Shown: positions 1 through 6,612 of the stretch, piece by piece
Layout: each line of letters begins with the position of its first letter
Position numbering within the stretch: position 1 is the stretch's first letter
Origin: Patescibacteria group bacterium UBA1441
GTDB lineage: Bacteria > Patescibacteriota > Minisyncoccia > Minisyncoccales > UBA1441
Length of the DNA: 10,219 bases
Assembly (NCBI GenBank): GCA_002329255.1
Contig: DCTL01000001.1
Location: 16,421 to 26,639 of the forward strand
Direction: 5' to 3'
Position numbers and translations under genes: made by a program
Notes under the pieces: generated by a model
What the model was told of the DNA's origin: nothing
Database searches by the model: none
Seen by the model: the letters and a program-made list of their open reading frames with translations, nothing else

Positions 1-124
1 GGCCGGTTTTTTTCTGTTTTTTGATCTCATTTTGATTGTTCAGAAAACCAGCCAAAAAAGATATATCAGTATGGTCAATATGGCTAATTTCTTTCTGGCA
101 GAGATGACAAGCGTTTTTCTTCAT
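1..124 (-). CDS. rpsR: 30S ribosomal protein bS18, N-terminal part (cut by window edge)
   Basis: Reading from an ATG at 124 toward position 1 gives 41 codons that match the start of small-subunit protein bS18, the partner of bS6 on the platform of the 30S subunit. Visible are a CHLC zinc-type cysteine pair at residues 6-9, an IDHTD stretch matching the family's IDYKD, then an FLAGF helix, and a KKQKKTG segment in the place of the usual PRRxTG. The N-terminus before the cysteines is only five residues long. The rest of the gene lies outside the window. The start is 2 nt after the TGA of the preceding gene, in the classical rpsF-ssb-rpsR order, which supports the call. No Shine-Dalgarno sequence is seen, so translation is probably coupled to the gene before it. 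Confidence 0.9.
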   Translation of the reverse strand, partial: MKKNACHLCQKEISHIDHTDISFLAGFLNNQNEIKKQKKTG

Positions 125-126
125 AT

Positions 127-672
127 TCAAAAGGGAATGTCTTCAATATTAATTTCTTCTTCTGAATCAAAAGATTCTTCTTCTGATTCTTTTTTCTGGG
201 GAGAACTTTTCTTTTTCGGCTTTTCTGCTTTCTTCGATATCTTTTCTTCAACTTGATCGGGCTCAGCTATTCGAGTATTGCGAGTGTAATAATTTTTTAC
301 TTCATTTCGCTTCTGCCCTTGATATTCTCCAATTCCAATGCCGAGTTTTAACTCTTGGCCGACCAGCTCTTTCCAGTTGTCAGAGAGAGTGATCGTTCCT
401 TCATAGGGCAGCCCGCAAGCGTAAAGCAAGTTTTGAATTTTCCATTCAACTTGCTCCAGTAAAACTAAATTATCCCAAACCATTCGTCGAGCTACTTTTT
501 CTTTTTCAGCTCTCGGTCCAAAAAGACGAAAAGTGAGTCTTTTATAGCGATTGCCCGATTTAGAAGTTCGCTCTTCAACGTCTTCTATCTTAGCATCGTA
601 GATGCCTTCAGGAATAACTGAAAAATCACGATCAGTCTCCTGGTCTTTCTTATCAAAGTTAAAAGTCACCAT
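127..672 (-). CDS. DUF669-like putative single-stranded DNA-binding protein in the ssb position
   Basis: This 181-residue protein occupies the ssb place between rpsF and rpsR. Its core (residues 1-130) does not look like the classical bacterial SSB. It resembles the phage-associated DUF669 family: FNFD at the N-terminus, VIPEGIYDAKI at 19-29, TSKSGN before a strand, VWDNLVL at 65-71, a KIQNLLYACGL helix, ELVGQELKL at 102-110 and YQGQKRNEVKNYY at 117-129. A Lys-rich then Glu-rich linker (about 144-173) leads to a C-terminal IEDIPF, which matches the partner-binding tip (DDDIPF) of bacterial SSBs. I infer it is the ssDNA-binding protein used in replication and repair. A TTG at 684 would add four residues, but the ATG at 672, 1 nt after the rpsF stop, gives the family-like MVTFNFD start. 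No Shine-Dalgarno is seen. Family membership is judged by eye from recalled consensus. Confidence 0.8.
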   Translation of the reverse strand: MVTFNFDKKDQETDRDFSVIPEGIYDAKIEDVEERTSKSGNRYKRLTFRLFGPRAEKEKVARRMVWDNLVLLEQVEWKIQNLLYACGLPYEGTITLSDNWKELVGQELKLGIGIGEYQGQKRNEVKNYYTRNTRIAEPDQVEEKISKKAEKPKKKSSPQKKESEEESFDSEEEINIEDIPF

Positions 673-673
673 T

Positions 674-1090
674 TTACCAGTCAAGGATTTCGTTAATTTT
701 TTGGTCTAAGCCTTCAGAGCTAGTTTTAGCCTCATCTGACTCTGTTGGTTTTTCGATGGCTGCTTTTTCAATTGATTGATCAACTGCTGGCTGAACTTCT
801 TTAGTTTCAGCCGGATGACGAGAGATCATGCTTCGTAGAATGAGTTCTTCATGATTAAGTATCTCTTCAACTGCATTAACCTCCTTGGAATCTAAGGCGA
901 GAACAAGGTTGACTAACCAAACTTTACGCTCCCCGCGAATTGGATAAGCAAGTCCCTGTTCTTTAATCTCTGAGGCTTTAATGATTTCTGCTCCGAGTTC
1001 TTTTAGTTGATTGATGATTTTCTCCTGATAAGAAGGGGCTTGCTCAGCTTCTAGTTTAAGTGATACCAGGAAAGTCAATTGATAGTTCAT
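674..1090 (-). CDS. rpsF: 30S ribosomal protein bS6
   Basis: The 138-residue product matches bS6, which binds bS18 and 16S rRNA on the 30S platform. Residues 1-90 carry the family fold: an N-terminal YQLTFLVS strand, a helix at 20-32, the GLAYPIRGERKVWLVNLVL strand pair at 46-64 (family pattern rLAYPIkk...YyVl) and an EELILRSMI strand at 81-89. Residues 95-138 form an acidic Ala/Glu/Lys extension ending in a short amphipathic LDQKINEILDW segment, so the protein is longer than the roughly 95-135 residues common for bS6. It is the first gene of the rpsF-ssb-rpsR operon. A strong promoter lies directly in front, with its -35 over the trpS stop codon, and the mRNA is probably leaderless. The stop codon is 1 nt before the next ATG. 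Confidence 0.95.
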   Translation of the reverse strand: MNYQLTFLVSLKLEAEQAPSYQEKIINQLKELGAEIIKASEIKEQGLAYPIRGERKVWLVNLVLALDSKEVNAVEEILNHEELILRSMISRHPAETKEVQPAVDQSIEKAAIEKPTESDEAKTSSEGLDQKINEILDW

Positions 1091-1098
1091 ACTCTAAT

Positions 1099-1127
1099 AA
1101 TATATAGCAATTAAGGGAAGGCGTCAA
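1099..1127 (-). promoter_or_regulatory. Sigma70-type promoter of rpsF operon, probably leaderless
   Basis: On the minus strand a -35 TTGACG (1127-1122), a 17-nt spacer and a -10 TATATT (1104-1099) each miss the consensus by one base. The -35 contains the TGA stop of trpS. Only 8 nt separate the -10 from the rpsF ATG, so transcription would begin at or within a base or two of the start codon. The overlapping TATTAT is an alternative -10. Confidence 0.7.
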
Positions 1128-2107
1128 CCAAGCAGCCCCATCTTTTGTTGGGCTTTAGCTAATGTTTGAGCTGCTATTGTTTGAGCTTGCTCTTGTCCAG
1201 CCGTCAATATTTCTTCCAGCTTTTGAGGTTGTTTTATCCATTGTTGATATTCAGATTGAATCGGTTCAATGAAGGCAATCAATTTTTGACTCAATTCTTC
1301 TTTAATTGACTGATAACTTTGGCCGACGAATTGTTGTGCGGCTTCTTGGGGGCTAATATTTTCCAGACTGCTATAAATAATCAAGAGATTAGCGAGGCCA
1401 GGACGTCGTTGGGGATCATATTTGATTTGACGATCCGAATCAGTGACAGCTCTCATCACGTTATTTTTGATCTCTTCTGGGGAGTCTAAAAAGGATACGG
1501 CCCCGCGAGGATCGTCGGTCTTAGACATCTTCCGACTTGGGTCTCGGAGGGATCGAATTCGAGCTTGATTTTTGGGAATTAATGACTTCGGAGCTTTAAA
1601 GGTTGCTCCAAATTGTCGGTTGAATTTCTGAGCCAGAGATCGGGCTAGCTCAACGTGTTGCTGTTGGTCTTCGCCGACAGGGACAGCTTCAGTTTGGTAA
1701 AGCAGAATGTCAGCGGCCATTAAAACTGGGTAATAAAAGAGCCCGGCGTTGATTTGAGATGCTTTTAATCGATCAGACTTTTCTTTATATTGAGTCATTC
1801 GGGATAATTCGCCCATGGGAGTAATTGTACTTAACAACCAGGTCATTTCAGCATGCTCTTTAACCTGAGATTGTACGAACAGAGTAGACTGATGAGGATC
1901 AAGGCCCAAGCTTAAATAAAGAGCGGCTAAGCCAAAAGTTTCTTGTCGAAGCTGCTCCGATTTAAAAGGTGTTGTAATAGCATGGAGATTGGCGATACAG
2001 AAAAAACATTGATTGTTTTTTTGAAGCTCAAGCCAGTTACGAATTGCTCCCAGATAATTGCCAATATGGATTGGCCCGGTTGGTCGAATGCCTGAAAAAA
2101 TAATCAT
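1124..2107 (-). CDS. trpS: Tryptophanyl-tRNA synthetase
   Basis: This 327-residue class I synthetase joins tryptophan to tRNA-Trp in the cytoplasm using ATP. The length is normal for bacterial TrpRS (about 320-340). The HIGH-type ATP site is PTGPIHIGN at residues 9-17, the KMSKS loop is KMSKT at 193-197, and the TrpRS-specific stretch DILLYQTEAVPVGEDQQQH at 133-151 is intact and separates it from TyrRS. The C-terminal alpha-helical anticodon-binding region is Gln/Glu rich. The ATG is 2 nt after the RNase J TAG stop, so the two are almost certainly co-transcribed. An AAGG seven bases before the ATG is the only plausible Shine-Dalgarno remnant in the window. No tRNA-sensing leader precedes it. 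Confidence 0.97.
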   Translation of the reverse strand: MIIFSGIRPTGPIHIGNYLGAIRNWLELQKNNQCFFCIANLHAITTPFKSEQLRQETFGLAALYLSLGLDPHQSTLFVQSQVKEHAEMTWLLSTITPMGELSRMTQYKEKSDRLKASQINAGLFYYPVLMAADILLYQTEAVPVGEDQQQHVELARSLAQKFNRQFGATFKAPKSLIPKNQARIRSLRDPSRKMSKTDDPRGAVSFLDSPEEIKNNVMRAVTDSDRQIKYDPQRRPGLANLLIIYSSLENISPQEAAQQFVGQSYQSIKEELSQKLIAFIEPIQSEYQQWIKQPQKLEEILTAGQEQAQTIAAQTLAKAQQKMGLLG

Positions 2108-2109
2108 GG

Positions 2110-3786
2110 CTAAACCTTAATAACTACTGGTAGGACCATTGGACGCCGCTCTGTTTTTTCAAAGAGAAAGGCGCCGATGTCATCTTTAATGTTATCCTTA
2201 ATATAGGTAACGTCAAACTTTCGTCCGCCTCGAGTTGACTTTTTGACAATTTCAGCTACCTTTTGACGAGTTTCTTTAAGTAGCTGTTTCGATTGCCGGA
2301 GATAAATAAAACCGCGAGAGATGATATCGGGGGAGTCTTGAATCTGTCCGGTACGATGGTTAATAGTGACAATGATTACAAACATTCCGTCACGGGCTAG
2401 ATTTTGTCGATCTCGAAGGACGACCTCACCGACGTCTCCCACCCCCAGTCCATCAACAAAAACATAACTAGCGGGGACAACTCTTCGTCCAACAGTTATT
2501 CCCTGAGGAGTAATCTCAACGACTTGGCCGTTCTCGGCGACAACGACACTTTCTTCAGACATTCCTTGTTCCATTGCTACTTTTTTATGATTGGCCAACA
2601 TGGCGCAATATCCATGAATGGGCATCAAGTATTTTGGCTTCATAATTTGAATCATCTGGGCCAATTCCTCTTGTCGAGCATGGCCTCCGGCATGGATATC
2701 CATCATATTGTAGTGAATTACCTCAAGTCCCTGACGATAGAATCGATCTTTTAAAGATTGAACCGTCCGTTCATTGCCGGGAATTACTGACGAAGAGAAG
2801 GCGACAACATCACCCTTGTCGAGTTTAATATAACGGTCTTCATTATTTGCTATCCTTAACAGGGCGGCTTTGCTTTCGGCCTGACTTCCAGTACAAAGAA
2901 TTGTTACTCGATCAGGCGGGAGACTGGCGGCCTGTTCTGGTTTAATTAAAGTGCCAGGTTTTATTTTGAGGTAACTCAACTGTTGAGCCGCCTCAACATT
3001 ATCTTTCATCGATCGACCAATAACGGCTACGCGACGGCCACACTTTTCAGAAGAAGTAATTACTTGTTGTATTCGATTGATTAATGAAGCAAAGGTAGCG
3101 ACAACGACTCGTTGACTACTGGAAGAAATAACCTTTTCAATATTCTGATTGATGACTCTCTCAGAAAGAGAATGGCCAGGATCTTCGGCATCGGTTGAAT
3201 CAGACATTAGTAGTGTTATCTTCTTGCGTCCGATTCGTTCTAATTCCTTAAAATCAACAGGCCGGTCATTGACCGGGTCGTCGTCAAATTTAAAGTCTCC
3301 GGTATGAAATATATTGCCGTCCGGAGTTTCAATTAGCAGGCCAAAATTGGCGGGAATGTTATGAACTTGGTGAACAAAGGTAATCTTAAAAGGTGCCAAA
3401 GCAATGGTTTGTCCTGCCTTGACGGTTGTGACTTCGGTACGTGTTCGATGTTTGAACTCTTTGTCTCGTCTCATAATCAATTCTCGAGTCAGATCAGAGG
3501 AGAACATTGGCACTCGGCCAATGCTGTCAATCAGATAGGGTAGGGCTCCAATATGATCATAGTGTCCGTGAGTGAAAATTAGGCCGACAATATCCTCTTT
3601 TCTTTTTTTAAGATAAGAAACGTCGGGAATAACAAAGTCAATCCCGGGGGTATCTTCTTGTGGGAAGCCCACTCCGGTGTCGATAATGAGTATTTTTTTC
3701 TGATATTCAATCAGAGTCATATTCCGCCCGACTTCACCCAGTCCGCCAAGTGGAATAATCGAAATTTTAGAATCTTTTTTGTTCAT
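2110..3786 (-). CDS. rnj: Ribonuclease J (metallo-beta-lactamase / beta-CASP family)
   Basis: The 558-residue product is an RNase J, a zinc-dependent endoribonuclease and 5'-3' exoribonuclease in mRNA decay and rRNA maturation. The length matches the family. The metallo-beta-lactamase domain shows HGHYDH at residues 73-78, H142 in HNIPANFG and D164 in HTGDFKFD. The inserted beta-CASP domain (about 195-365) shows GRSM at 257-260 and CTGSQAE at 298-304. The fold then returns with HAGGHARQEEL from 365 and PIHG at 389-392. A C-terminal domain ends with RRPMVLPVVIKV. All metal ligands expected for an active enzyme are present. The residues after PIHG are YCAM rather than the frequent EYR seen in Firmicutes. 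It heads an rnj-trpS pair. Its upstream region holds an inverted repeat. Confidence 0.95.
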   Translation of the reverse strand: MNKKDSKISIIPLGGLGEVGRNMTLIEYQKKILIIDTGVGFPQEDTPGIDFVIPDVSYLKKRKEDIVGLIFTHGHYDHIGALPYLIDSIGRVPMFSSDLTRELIMRRDKEFKHRTRTEVTTVKAGQTIALAPFKITFVHQVHNIPANFGLLIETPDGNIFHTGDFKFDDDPVNDRPVDFKELERIGRKKITLLMSDSTDAEDPGHSLSERVINQNIEKVISSSSQRVVVATFASLINRIQQVITSSEKCGRRVAVIGRSMKDNVEAAQQLSYLKIKPGTLIKPEQAASLPPDRVTILCTGSQAESKAALLRIANNEDRYIKLDKGDVVAFSSSVIPGNERTVQSLKDRFYRQGLEVIHYNMMDIHAGGHARQEELAQMIQIMKPKYLMPIHGYCAMLANHKKVAMEQGMSEESVVVAENGQVVEITPQGITVGRRVVPASYVFVDGLGVGDVGEVVLRDRQNLARDGMFVIIVTINHRTGQIQDSPDIISRGFIYLRQSKQLLKETRQKVAEIVKKSTRGGRKFDVTYIKDNIKDDIGAFLFEKTERRPMVLPVVIKV

Positions 3787-3791
3787 AATAA

Positions 3792-3821
3792 ATTACACTG
3801 TTCAGCTGAGATCTGCTGAAC
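3792..3821 (-). promoter_or_regulatory. Inverted repeat and candidate -10 in front of RNase J
   Basis: A perfect 7-base inverted repeat, GTTCAGC and GCTGAAC separated by 8 nt, lies at 3800-3821, 14-35 nt before the RNase J ATG. A -10-like TGTAAT (3797-3792) follows it, 5 nt before the ATG, in the same leaderless geometry as other genes here. The -35 would fall in the outer repeat arm but is poor (TTCAGC). The repeat could be an operator in the promoter spacer or, if transcription starts further up, a 5'-leader hairpin. No T-run follows on either strand, so it is unlikely to be a terminator. The rest of the gap up to the tRNA is AT-rich without a clear signal. Confidence 0.4.
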
Positions 3822-3877
3822 GAAAATTAAGTTTAAGATTAAAGTTTTAGAAAACACAAATTAGAATTATGTTTCTG

Positions 3878-3961
3878 TGCCAAGGGCGGGATTTGAACCC
3901 GCACGAGCTTACGCTCAATAGCTCCTGAAGCTATCGCGTCTGCCAGTTCCGCCACCTTGGC
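3878..3961 (-). tRNA. tRNA-Leu (anticodon CAG)
   Basis: The minus strand folds as an 84-nt class II tRNA. The acceptor stem is GCCAAGG with CCTTGGC and discriminator A. The anticodon stem is ATAGC/GCTAT with loop TTCAGGA, so the anticodon is CAG, reading CUG leucine codons. A long variable arm, GAGC-GTAA-GCTC, and a T arm, GCGGG-TTCAAAT-CCCGC, complete it. The bases after the discriminator are CAG, so the 3' CCA must be added enzymatically. It starts 8 nt after the stop of the solute-binding protein gene and probably shares its transcript. Confidence 0.96.
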
Positions 3962-3969
3962 TGAGAGTC

Positions 3970-5967
3970 TTAATAGCCCCAATCCGGTCGAGTTTTAGTA
4001 TACCAATCGGTTACTGTTGAAAAACGCTTTGAGGGTGCAGTTATCTTTTCAACATTATATCCCTGCACCGAAGAAGAAACAAAATGGAGGTAGTCTAGTT
4101 GATACAAAAAGATAGCCGGCGCATCATTTAAAAGTATATCTTGCAACTGTTCTAATAGCTGTTGCCTCTCGGCTGGATCCATAGTGGATCGAGCTTGTTC
4201 TAGTAGTCTATCAGCTTGTTCATTTTCGTAAAGAGCCAAATTTACTCCTGGTTCTCGCTTTCGAGATGAGTGCCAAAAAGGTAGGGGGTCAGGGATGGCT
4301 CCCAAGACTTGACCCAACAATAAGGCTTCATAATCTCGTGGATTAACGGCTTCATTCTCTAATTCAGCCGAGGCTAAGTAGCGAATATTAACCTTAATGC
4401 CTGCCTCTCGCCATTGTTCCTGAAGAGCTTGGGCTAATTTATTCAGATGAGGTTGATCGATGGTAGTCAGAGTGAATTCTAGTGGTTCAGACTGACGCTC
4501 TTCTTGGAAGCAGACTTCATTGAGTTTATTTCGAGTGGTTCGACTAACGACACCGGTGCCGTTGCTAAAACCCCAAGGAGCTAAAATATCATCACTATAA
4601 GTTTCTTGAAATTTAATAACAGCTTCTTTGGTTTTGCTTCCAAAGTAACCGGTTGCTTCTCCTTCGGGATAGATGTCCGGAAGTCCGGCTAAACACTCCT
4701 GAAGGGCTCGTACTTCATCTCCTTGACTGCCGACTTTTAAGTCTGATTGAAAAGTTTCTGAGGCTCGAGTGGGTTGTTTATAGCGATAACCAGAGGTCGA
4801 GTCCAACAGATAGCCGAGACCGTCTAGCAACTCAGCGGCTTTTGCTGGTTCATACCGATGTCCATTGTCTGGAGCGCGAAAATCGTAAAAATCAGGCAGG
4901 ATTGGTGAATTAATTAAATAGCCTTGACGGGGAGCCGCCAACTGAATTAGTTCTTCTTGATTTAAACTGTATTGAAGAGCTTTGCGGATTGCGTTCACCG
5001 CTAATAATTGTGAATTTTCAGGGTTGAAGAAGACAGAAAAATAGCGCGGCATACTCAAACGATAGGTATTCAAGCTCAAGCTGTTTATTTCTGCTCCCGG
5101 GTTATTTAAAGAAAATCCATCAACTTCATCACGCTGAGCTGCTTTTAACAGCGAATCTTCATCCTCATAAAAGCGAAAAACAAATCGAGAAATGTAAGGA
5201 CGGTCAGTGAGATGATACTGATCGAAGAATTCTAAATTCAAGGCTTGGACTCTCTTTTGATTATCTAGATCAAGGCTTTCAAATCGGTAGGGTCCAGAAC
5301 CAATAAAAGAAAGAGTAGAAGAAACTGCCAGGGGGAAAGTTAGAGCCGGGGTCTCTTTCCAGATATGTCGGGGAATTATTTTAGTGGTCGCCGTTTCTAA
5401 AAAACTGGCATAAGGAGCATCTAGCTTCATTTTTATCTCTCGATCAGATATTTTTTCTAGCTCGACCCCGAGCCAACCTGCTCGAAGTGGACTTTTGTAA
5501 TCAGGATTTTGAATAGTGCGAATGGTAAAAATTAGATCATCGGTAGTTAATGGCTGCTGATCGTGCCAGAACAGATTATCTTTGAGAATAAAACGATAAG
5601 TTTGACCATCTTCGCTAATATGATATTCCTGAGCTAAATCAGGGATAATACCTCCCTGTCCGTCATACTTCATCAGTCCGGCAAAAACCAGTTCAACAAT
5701 ATCTTGGTCAGGGTTATTGGCCGGTGAATAAAGCGGATTCAAAAATCGAGGTTGACCGACAACTCCTTCACGATAAGTGCCACCAAAAGCTGGCTGTTGT
5801 TCAGCCGATAAGCACCGATAATTGAACAATTGTAAGCTGGCTACCAGCAAACTGAAGAGAAAAAACACCAAAACCGCCTTTTCCCAAAGGTGGAAATTGG
5901 ACCAGATTTTTTTCCAAAACAACGATGAGGAATCAGAATTGGTCTCGGAAGACTTAGATTCAGTCAT
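3970..5967 (-). CDS. Membrane-anchored family 5 ABC solute-binding protein with inserted peptidoglycan-binding domain
   Basis: The 665-residue product is a family 5 (DppA/OppA-like) extracytoplasmic solute-binding protein, the receptor part of an ABC importer for peptides or similar solutes. After a short Ser-rich cytoplasmic tail, residues 30-49 form one membrane segment. The cysteine at 52 lacks a lipobox, so it is anchored by the helix rather than as a lipoprotein. Family motifs include FLNPLYSP at 75-82, LVFAGLMKYD at 93-102, IIPDLAQEY at 107-115 and LTTDDLIFTI at 140-149. Residues 410-486 are a PG_binding_1-type domain (VGSQGDEVRALQ, TGYFGSKTKEAVIKFQ, SRTTRNKLN) with possible disulfide cysteines C425 and C486. 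It sits inside the second half of the fold, which resumes at about 495. The ATG is 3 nt after secG. No permease or ATPase gene is in the window. Confidence 0.9.
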   Translation of the reverse strand: MTESKSSETNSDSSSLFWKKIWSNFHLWEKAVLVFFLFSLLVASLQLFNYRCLSAEQQPAFGGTYREGVVGQPRFLNPLYSPANNPDQDIVELVFAGLMKYDGQGGIIPDLAQEYHISEDGQTYRFILKDNLFWHDQQPLTTDDLIFTIRTIQNPDYKSPLRAGWLGVELEKISDREIKMKLDAPYASFLETATTKIIPRHIWKETPALTFPLAVSSTLSFIGSGPYRFESLDLDNQKRVQALNLEFFDQYHLTDRPYISRFVFRFYEDEDSLLKAAQRDEVDGFSLNNPGAEINSLSLNTYRLSMPRYFSVFFNPENSQLLAVNAIRKALQYSLNQEELIQLAAPRQGYLINSPILPDFYDFRAPDNGHRYEPAKAAELLDGLGYLLDSTSGYRYKQPTRASETFQSDLKVGSQGDEVRALQECLAGLPDIYPEGEATGYFGSKTKEAVIKFQETYSDDILAPWGFSNGTGVVSRTTRNKLNEVCFQEERQSEPLEFTLTTIDQPHLNKLAQALQEQWREAGIKVNIRYLASAELENEAVNPRDYEALLLGQVLGAIPDPLPFWHSSRKREPGVNLALYENEQADRLLEQARSTMDPAERQQLLEQLQDILLNDAPAIFLYQLDYLHFVSSSVQGYNVEKITAPSKRFSTVTDWYTKTRPDWGY

Positions 5968-5970
5968 TGG

Positions 5971-6189
5971 TTAAGGGAAGACAAGATTGGCAATCGCCAA
6001 GCTAACAAAAGCAATAATTAAGATAATAGTTGCCCAGAGCAGATATTTTTCAGCCCCGCGTCGAGTAGCATAACTTTCTCCACCACCGCCACCCATAAAA
6101 CTACCCACAGCGGTTCCTCGCTGTTGCAATAGGATGACAACGACTAGAGCAATCGAAATAACTATTTGAGCAATATCAAGTGGACTCAT
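5971..6189 (-). CDS. secG: Preprotein translocase subunit SecG
   Basis: A 72-residue SecG, the small two-helix subunit that assists SecYE in moving preproteins across the inner membrane. Helix 1 (about 6-22) is followed by the family signature LLQQRGTAVGSFMGGGGG (20-37), YATRRGAEKYL (40-50) and helix 2 (about 51-70). A longer reading frame opens upstream at 6261, but its extra residues are hydrophilic, unlike SecG, and lie over the preceding gene. The ATG at 6189 gives the normal N-terminus. That ATG overlaps the TGA of the YvlD-like gene in an ATGA, so translation is likely coupled. No Shine-Dalgarno is seen. Confidence 0.95.
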   Translation of the reverse strand: MSPLDIAQIVISIALVVVILLQQRGTAVGSFMGGGGGESYATRRGAEKYLLWATIILIIAFVSLAIANLVFP

Positions 6190-6542
6190 GTAAAAATTAG
6201 AGAAATAACAGTCGCGCTCAAGCCGATCAGGACCGAGGTCCAGAAGAGCGGCCAAAACCAAGGAATTACCAGAGCTGGATAAAGGTAGGTCGCAGCCCAG
6301 ATCATTAACATGTTGATGATGACACTAAAAAAACCCAAAGTCAAGATACGAACCGGTAAAGTAATAATTCTAAGGATTGGTCGAATAAAAAAGTTAAGAC
6401 AACCAATAATTACAGCTGCTTTCAAAAGCAAGGTCCAGTCCTCTGGAATATTGACCGTGGCTAGATAACGATTTGCCAACCACAACCCAAACCCGGCGGC
6501 TACCATTTGAGCGATTAAACGAGTAGTCCAACGACTTTTCAT
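6186..6542 (-). CDS. YvlD / phage holin 4_2-type membrane protein
   Basis: This 118-residue, very hydrophobic protein has about four membrane segments (roughly 8-26, 36-54, 66-88 and 93-117). The central NFFIRPILRIITLPVRILTLGFF stretch (50-72) matches the N..irPiL..ltlPltllTLGlf signature of the YvlD family, annotated as superfamily IV 4-TMS phage holin. Despite the name, chromosomal members are not known to lyse cells. Their role is poorly defined and often linked to envelope stress. Nothing nearby (no endolysin or phage gene) suggests a prophage. It is the first gene of a unit with secG and the solute-binding protein, has its own promoter abutting the ATG, and shares 4 nt with secG. Confidence 0.85.
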   Translation of the reverse strand: MKSRWTTRLIAQMVAAGFGLWLANRYLATVNIPEDWTLLLKAAVIIGCLNFFIRPILRIITLPVRILTLGFFSVIINMLMIWAATYLYPALVIPWFWPLFWTSVLIGLSATVISLIFT

Positions 6543-6548
6543 ATCTCT

Positions 6549-6576
6549 ATTTTACCCGCCGTGATATTTTTGGCAA
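6549..6576 (-). promoter_or_regulatory. Promoter of the YvlD-like gene-secG unit, probably leaderless
   Basis: On the minus strand, -35 TTGCCA (6576-6571) and -10 TAAAAT (6554-6549) are 16 nt apart, each one base from consensus. Six bases separate the -10 from the ATG at 6542, which places the expected start of transcription on the A of the start codon. Confidence 0.6.
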
Positions 6577-6612
6577 TCTTGACGAATGGCTTAAAATTGA
6601 TAAAATAAAATC

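Noticed and set aside
32..256. Open frame of 74 codons on the plus strand
   Set aside because: It lies opposite rpsR and the C-terminal tail of the ssb-position gene; its Ser/Phe-rich content is the reverse of the Glu/Lys-rich tail codons.
673..684. TTG start for the ssb-position gene
   Set aside because: It would overlap the rpsF end and add MTGK before the family-like MVTFNFD; the ATG at 672, 1 nt after the rpsF stop, is simpler.
2108..2130. T-box or other tryptophan-responsive leader before trpS
   Set aside because: Only 2 nt separate trpS from the RNase J stop, leaving no leader.
2404..2754. Open frame of 116 codons on the plus strand inside RNase J
   Set aside because: RNase J is intact with all catalytic motifs on the other strand, and the frame has no recognisable domain or promoter.
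3822..3877. Terminator after tRNA-Leu
   Set aside because: The AT-rich stretch has only weak partial pairing (AGAAAC with GTTTTCT) and no GC-rich stem followed by a clean T-run.
6190..6261. Longer secG start 24 codons upstream
   Set aside because: The added residues do not resemble SecG and overlap the end of the YvlD-like gene; the ATG at 6189 forms a typical ATGA junction.
6186..6542. Prophage remnant suggested by the holin-type gene
   Set aside because: No endolysin, integrase, attachment site or other phage gene is nearby; the family is common as a chromosomal membrane protein and it sits in an operon with secG.
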